From DATFVB01 sp963714035 (lineage in GTDB: Bacteria > Acidobacteriota > Thermoanaerobaculia > UBA5066 > DATFVB01), in contig OY970224.1 in NCBI GenBank assembly GCA_963714035.1, positions 3,658,001 to 3,722,000 of the forward strand: a DNA stretch of 64,000 bases, read 5' to 3'. Positions 59,949-64,000 of this stretch are shown piece by piece. How positions within the stretch are numbered: position 1 is the stretch's first letter; the number at the start of each line of letters is the position of its first letter. Under the pieces are notes generated by a model, which saw nothing but the letters and a program-made list of their open reading frames with translations, ran no database searches and was not told the DNA's origin. A program made the position numbers and the translations under genes.

Positions 59949-59969
59949 ATGCTGCCGGAGCATATTTTT
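59949..59969 (+). terminator. Weak terminator after the FG-GAP gene
   Basis: ATGCT, GCCGG loop, AGCAT, then ATTTTT. A 5-bp stem with a T-run 3 nt past the stop. Confidence 0.5.
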
Positions 59970-59980
59970 GCGAAAAATCC

Positions 59981-60009
59981 TTGACTCGGGCGGGAATATC
60001 CCCGATCAT
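59981..60009 (+). promoter_or_regulatory. Candidate promoter and 180-nt leader of the secreted-protein gene
   Basis: TTGACT (59981-59986), 17 bp, GATCAT (60004-60009). The leader to 60191 is AT-richer than the genes, contains a CCCGC/GCGGG hairpin soon after the promoter and ends with AGGAGA before the ATG. A second TTGACA (60117-60122) lacks a good -10. Confidence 0.45.
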
Positions 60010-60191
60010 CTGCGGCGAAGGCCCGCTCAGCGGGAAAACTGAAGTTCCATTGGGGTGAAAGAACAAGGCTTCCGGATATCGAAGGAATGAAAAGTATCGG
60101 AGGTGATGGAATCGCGTTGACACAGGGTCGTAACCATTTTCGGTGTTTTTTTCGGTTAAGAAAATTGAAGCATTTGAAAGAGGAGATCTCA

Positions 60192-61679
60192 ATGAAGAAG
60201 GTTTTGGTTACGCTGGTGGCGGTTGCCACGCTGGCCGCTTTCGCGGGCACGGCGTCGGCTGTCACCTGCACGATCGACCACAAACCGGCGGCGACGCTGC
60301 TGCTCCCGTATTTCCAGACTTCGGTCTCGAATTCGGGCGGCGTGCTCGCTCCGACGCCTTTCGCCGGCAGCGGCTTCGGCGGGGACACGCTGGTCACGGT
60401 CGTCAACGCTTCCGCGGCGAGCACGCTCGCGCACGTCGTCGTGTGGAACCGCCGCTCGATCCCGGTGCTCGACTTCAATATCGGGCTCACCGGCTTCGAC
60501 GTTCTTTCCTGGTCGATGGGCAGCGTCCTCACGGGCACGCTCCCGTCCAATCCCGTTCTCGGGACGGACAACGCCTGCGGAGACAGCTCGTTCGTCCGGT
60601 TCAGTCCGTCGAACTTCCCGACGTCAAACGATCCGGGCGCGTCGACCAACTACAACACCCCGGCCTTTCCGCAGTCGTTCGCGGCGTCCCTCGCGGCCGA
60701 GCTCGACGGCTCGGATGACTGCCTCGCGGGCGGAATCCCCCCGAACTTCGACGCCAATGGAAACGACCAGCTGATCGGCTACGTCACGATCGACATGGCC
60801 AACTACTGCACGTTCGCGAACCCGAGCGACGCGGACTACTGGACGGACGTCGCCGCCGGTTTCGAGAACAGCCTGTGGGGCGATTACACGATCCAGTCGG
60901 AAGGCACGACGCCGACCTACGGCGGGCAGCTCGTTCCGCTCGAGGCCGACGTCACGCCCACCACCGGGCTCAACTACTCGAACGACGGAGCCGGTGTGGA
61001 TACGCCCCTCCGCACGTTCTACGCCCGTTACTGGGAGGATCCCGATGGAACGGTCACGATCGCCGCGGTGCCCGGTGGCTATAACGGAGGCGACTCGTAT
61101 TTCCCGACGATCGGTCTCACTGCGCCGTTCATCGGCGACATGCGCGAGCCTCTCGGCGTCACCTGGGGCGCTCGGTACATCAATGCGTCCATCGGCGGCG
61201 ACTCGACCTTCCTCCGCGCGTGGCGCGCTTCGTCGGGCGAGCTGACGGACCTCTCCGGAGCCGACTGCACGGCCGAAGAGCCGAATGTCTTCACGATCAT
61301 CTGGAACGAGGACGAAGTCCCGGCCGAGCAGACGGGCTGCCAGGTTTCCCCGTGCCCGCCCGGCCAGTCGTTCAACATTCCGCTCGAGACTCAGCGTGAA
61401 TCGATCGCCGATTTCGGCGGCACCAACGCTGCGGCCGCGGGCTGGGTCTACATCGACTTCGGCGTGACCAACAACGGCGCGACCGTTCTCGATCAGGCGT
61501 GGCTTGCGTATGACTTCTCGGTGCCCGGCGCGTTCGCGAACTCGGGAATCGAAGGGGTCAACTTCGACGCGAACTCCTGCGTCCCGGCGGCCTTCGCGGG
61601 CTCGGTCGCTCCCATCCTGCCGGAGCTTCCGACTCCGTTGAACGCCGATGGCGTCACGGGTTCGAACAACTTCTTCTGA
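60192..61679 (+). CDS. Abundant-looking secreted protein of unknown function
   Basis: 495 residues from ATG 60192, with AGGAGA before it. Signal peptide KKVLVTLVAVATLAAFAGTASA; the mature protein starts VTCTIDHKPAATLLLPYFQT and is rich in Gly, Asn, Asp and aromatic residues with few Lys. Cys are few and could form disulfides (DNACGDSS, ADCTAEE, CQVSPCPP). Codon choice, a ribosome binding site and a strong terminator suggest high expression. It ends NADGVTGSNNFF. I do not recognise the family; a surface or extracellular structural role is a guess. Confidence 0.82.
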   Translation: MKKVLVTLVAVATLAAFAGTASAVTCTIDHKPAATLLLPYFQTSVSNSGGVLAPTPFAGSGFGGDTLVTVVNASAASTLAHVVVWNRRSIPVLDFNIGLTGFDVLSWSMGSVLTGTLPSNPVLGTDNACGDSSFVRFSPSNFPTSNDPGASTNYNTPAFPQSFAASLAAELDGSDDCLAGGIPPNFDANGNDQLIGYVTIDMANYCTFANPSDADYWTDVAAGFENSLWGDYTIQSEGTTPTYGGQLVPLEADVTPTTGLNYSNDGAGVDTPLRTFYARYWEDPDGTVTIAAVPGGYNGGDSYFPTIGLTAPFIGDMREPLGVTWGARYINASIGGDSTFLRAWRASSGELTDLSGADCTAEEPNVFTIIWNEDEVPAEQTGCQVSPCPPGQSFNIPLETQRESIADFGGTNAAAAGWVYIDFGVTNNGATVLDQAWLAYDFSVPGAFANSGIEGVNFDANSCVPAAFAGSVAPILPELPTPLNADGVTGSNNFF

Positions 61680-61692
61680 TCCGGTTCTTCCG

Positions 61693-61725
61693 GGGTGGAG
61701 GGCGCAAGCCCTCCACCCGTTTTTC
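61693..61725 (+). terminator. Strong rho-independent terminator
   Basis: GGGTGGAGGGC, GCAA loop, GCCCTCCACCC, then GTTTTTC. An 11-bp perfect stem 13 nt past the stop. Confidence 0.95.
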
Positions 61726-61758
61726 TCGCCGTTTTCGGAAAACACGGAAAGGTTGCTC

Positions 61759-64000
61759 ATGACCAAACGTAGGATTTTTGGCGTCCGATCCCGCGTGACG
61801 CCCGGGGCATTCGCGCGATCACGGCAGAAATCTTTCGTGCCCGGCGGCTTCGGCGCTGGTTTGCACGCGGCTCTCGTCCTCGCTCTCCTGGTGGCCTCCG
61901 CGCCCATGCGGGCGGCGGTCTGCACGAGTCCCTTCGTTCCGATCGCCACGGACCGGTCGCCATTCGCCACGCCACCTCACGACACGGACATCGTGAACCT
62001 CAACTGGTTCACGATGGGGCGGCGATCGCCGAACATCTACGGAATCACGAAGTATGGCGTCTTCGGCGCGTATCTCGGCTCGAATCCGGGCGCGCCGTCG
62101 CCTACCGTTTACCAGATCAGTTTCCGGGAGGGCGGACCCGTGGGCGGCGGCTCGCTCGCGGACTGCTGGCCGGGCCCGAGCGTGATCGCGGTCGCGGACG
62201 CCCCCAACGGCGCTGGCCGTATGCCGATGGGCTGGTTTGCCGGATCGGGGTGCGGTGCGCCCCAGCAGCTCGTCTCGCTCAACACCCCGGGCGGTTCGGA
62301 GACCTACGCGCAGCAGATCGACGTCAATTCGGGGAATGCGGTTTCGGCGACGGCGCTCGCGTCGGCGCTCACGGCGGGCGGAAAGTACGTCGCCTATTTC
62401 GTCAACCCGTCGACGCTGTACGCCGTGGACGTGTCGAATCCCGCATTCAACTACAACGCGACCCCCCTCTCGGCGTTCACCACGGTCCCGGCGTGGGCCG
62501 CCGCCAATCGCCTCGTCACCCTCGGCGATGAGACTGCCGACCAGTACCTCGCCGGAGTCTTCTTCGCCAAGGGCGGCGGAACGATCAAGTTCGCGTCGAT
62601 TGCCCCCAACGGCGATCTGACGCCGCTGGCGTCGAGCGCGGCTCTTTCTTCCGCCGCGATCCCGGGAGGAGCGACGCAGCAGGTCGCGGCGTATCGCACG
62701 GCGACCGGGTATCTCGTGTTCGTCGTCGTCTCCGGCGGAATCGACGTTTTCACGTTCGATGGCACGACGGTCACGCGCCTCGGGACGATCGCCAACGGAG
62801 CGAACAAGTACGAGTACCTGACGGTGCCCTATGGCGCGCCGACTCCGGTGGTTCTCGCCGAAAAGGCTTCTCCTTCGGACGTCGACGTCATCGCGGGCGG
62901 GTTCCTCACCGGGCAGGCAGGATCGCCGTCGGTCATGGCGACGATCCCGGCCGCGGCGAAAGATTCGCTCGAGGGACTCGGAGCCTACATAGATCCCTCG
63001 GCGCCCGCGAATCTCTATCTGTACCGGGTCGTCATCAATCCCGGCTTCATCATGCAGACGGACACCTTCGACATCTCCTGCATCACCGCGCCGCCCAGCC
63101 CGAACCCGATCGCGGCGTTCGCGCTGACGAACAAGAGCGCGCAGAACCGAACGGACAAGACTTCATACGTCGGCGACTCGTTCTCCTTTGTCGACAACTC
63201 GAAGGCGGGGACCGGCGGCGCCATCACGAACTGGTACGTCTGGTCGAGCTACAGCAGCCCGACCTCCACGAAGGGGAACGCGGACATCCAGGCGGGTTCC
63301 GCTCCGTCGCTCCCGTCGATCGTCCTTCCCTGCTCCAACGGCATCGTCTCCAGCCAGTGCAGCTATAACGCCGCGAGCATCACCGGGGCCTCGATTTCGG
63401 AGACGTTCGGGGAGCAGGTCTCCGCCGGGGCGCTCGATTCCGGCGTCGCCGCGAGCGCCGTGACGCTCAAGGTTCCGGTGACCCGTGTCGCTGCCCAGGG
63501 GTCCAACGGCAGCGTGAAGATCCTCACCGGGGGCGCGATCGACGCGAGCGCGTCCGACGGCAGCCCGACCGCTTTCGTCTGGTCTTTCAAAGACGCCGGC
63601 AGCGGCGCCCTCTCGACCAGCTGCGCTGCGGCGAGCTGTGTCCCTCCGTCGGCAGCCGCGAGCTTCACGGTCGCCGCGCAGTATGCGGGCGGATATTCGG
63701 CGCCCCCCGTCTCGGGCACGGTCGTTTTCACCGACGTCGCGGGGTCGATCGCCGTTCCGGCGACGCTGTATTCCACCCAGACCTCGGCGACGGCGACCTT
63801 CGCGCTCCAGAAGGGGAGCAACGTCACGATCACGGGGGTTTCGTACAAGTACGACGGCGGCGCGCCGACCGCGATCACGCCGGTCCCCGCGCTCTCCGGC
63901 ACCGTCTCGATCAACGTGCCGTCTCTCACGACCGGGCAGACCCACACCGTGACGTTCGCCATCACCTACACGGGCGGATCGCTCGGCACGTCCGTCTCTT
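61759..64000 (+). CDS. Large secreted protein with PKD-like domain, 3' end outside window
   Basis: 747 codons visible from ATG 61759 (AAAGG upstream), no stop before the window end. A long N-region (about residues 30-51, GAGLHAALVLALLVASAPMRAA) is the signal peptide. The first 430 residues look like beta-propeller blades (VSNPAFNYN, YLAGVFFAKGGGTIKFASI, VVLAEKASPSDVDVIAGGF). From about residue 450 a PKD-like sandwich appears (PIAAFALTNKS...FVDNSKAGTGGAITNWYVW), followed by further Ig-like modules. Few Lys, many Thr/Ser, as in the preceding secreted protein. Probably exported beyond the outer membrane; function unknown. Confidence 0.8.
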   Translation, partial: MTKRRIFGVRSRVTPGAFARSRQKSFVPGGFGAGLHAALVLALLVASAPMRAAVCTSPFVPIATDRSPFATPPHDTDIVNLNWFTMGRRSPNIYGITKYGVFGAYLGSNPGAPSPTVYQISFREGGPVGGGSLADCWPGPSVIAVADAPNGAGRMPMGWFAGSGCGAPQQLVSLNTPGGSETYAQQIDVNSGNAVSATALASALTAGGKYVAYFVNPSTLYAVDVSNPAFNYNATPLSAFTTVPAWAAANRLVTLGDETADQYLAGVFFAKGGGTIKFASIAPNGDLTPLASSAALSSAAIPGGATQQVAAYRTATGYLVFVVVSGGIDVFTFDGTTVTRLGTIANGANKYEYLTVPYGAPTPVVLAEKASPSDVDVIAGGFLTGQAGSPSVMATIPAAAKDSLEGLGAYIDPSAPANLYLYRVVINPGFIMQTDTFDISCITAPPSPNPIAAFALTNKSAQNRTDKTSYVGDSFSFVDNSKAGTGGAITNWYVWSSYSSPTSTKGNADIQAGSAPSLPSIVLPCSNGIVSSQCSYNAASITGASISETFGEQVSAGALDSGVAASAVTLKVPVTRVAAQGSNGSVKILTGGAIDASASDGSPTAFVWSFKDAGSGALSTSCAAASCVPPSAAASFTVAAQYAGGYSAPPVSGTVVFTDVAGSIAVPATLYSTQTSATATFALQKGSNVTITGVSYKYDGGAPTAITPVPALSGTVSINVPSLTTGQTHTVTFAITYTGGSLGTSVS

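Noticed and set aside
1..64000. tRNA, rRNA, insertion sequence, prophage or integrase genes
   Set aside because: I looked through the gaps and the coding frames and saw no cloverleaf, no transposase or integrase motif and no compositional island of that kind. Very short or degenerate copies could be missed without a search tool.

Overview
The window is about 64 kb of GC-rich (roughly two-thirds G+C), densely packed bacterial chromosome with no tRNA, rRNA, transposase or CRISPR array visible. The gene content points to a Gram-negative bacterium: LolA, outer-membrane barrels ending in aromatic residues, SurA-like and EnvC/YibQ-like periplasmic proteins. A VWFA protein of the kind described mainly from Acidobacteriota, FG-GAP/PKD secreted proteins, two DUF4388 proteins and a methylmalonyl-CoA mutase favour a member of Acidobacteriota or a close relative. 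That placement is inference from content only. Many antisense frames are open because of the codon bias; they are shadows and are left out.

Layout. 1-5.7 kb (minus): polyprenyl synthetase (cut by the window edge), yajQ, lolA, purH, a small secreted protein and a saccharopine-dehydrogenase-like enzyme. 6-10.2 kb (minus): a large outer-membrane protein and recA. 10.3-20 kb (plus): a chain of mostly overlapping genes for the cell envelope: pgpA, murB, a mannose-1-phosphate guanylyltransferase, MoxR ATPase, DUF58, a fused transglutaminase-EnvC protein, an S41 protease homologue that has lost its catalytic residues, and a YibQ-like deacetylase-fold protein. 20-28.4 kb: mazG (minus), then DUF1844, a TPR/zinc-ribbon membrane protein, a DUF4388 protein and a heat-shock operon dnaK-hsp20-hspR-sigma factor with an HspR-like operator and a clear sigma70 promoter. 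28.5-35.9 kb: VWFA and DUF4388-HDOD genes (minus), methylmalonyl-CoA mutase (plus), nth and rsmI (minus), a SurA-N protein (plus). 36.1-41 kb (minus): rpmE-DUF1385-prfA-prmC and murA-HIT. 41-47.5 kb: an FHA-GAF-PP2C phosphatase (plus) and a sigma54-type two-component pair (minus) whose kinase gene sits behind a near-consensus sigma54 promoter. 47.6-54.5 kb: an outer-membrane protein, comF with an AAQN tandem-repeat insert, proline dehydrogenase, a small barrel and a solute-binding protein (all minus), then a dnaJ-like gene (plus). 55-64 kb: a secreted protein, TPR protein and XRE regulator (minus); an ABC-2 permease, an FG-GAP lipoprotein and two large secreted proteins (plus), the last cut by the window end.

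Three things stand out. First, four copies of an imperfect palindrome, each exactly 126 bp between its outer arms, lie between genes; the apical and flanking stems differ in sequence but keep pairing, which suggests selection on a folded RNA or DNA. Second, about sixteen genes have a TANAAT-like hexamer 6-10 nt before the start codon and no ribosome binding site, the signature of leaderless transcription. Third, the envelope chain combines a transglutaminase fused to a degenerate LytM activator with a dead S41 protease, which looks like a non-catalytic regulatory module for peptidoglycan hydrolysis. Other dispersed inverted repeats fill most of the gaps longer than 150 bp.
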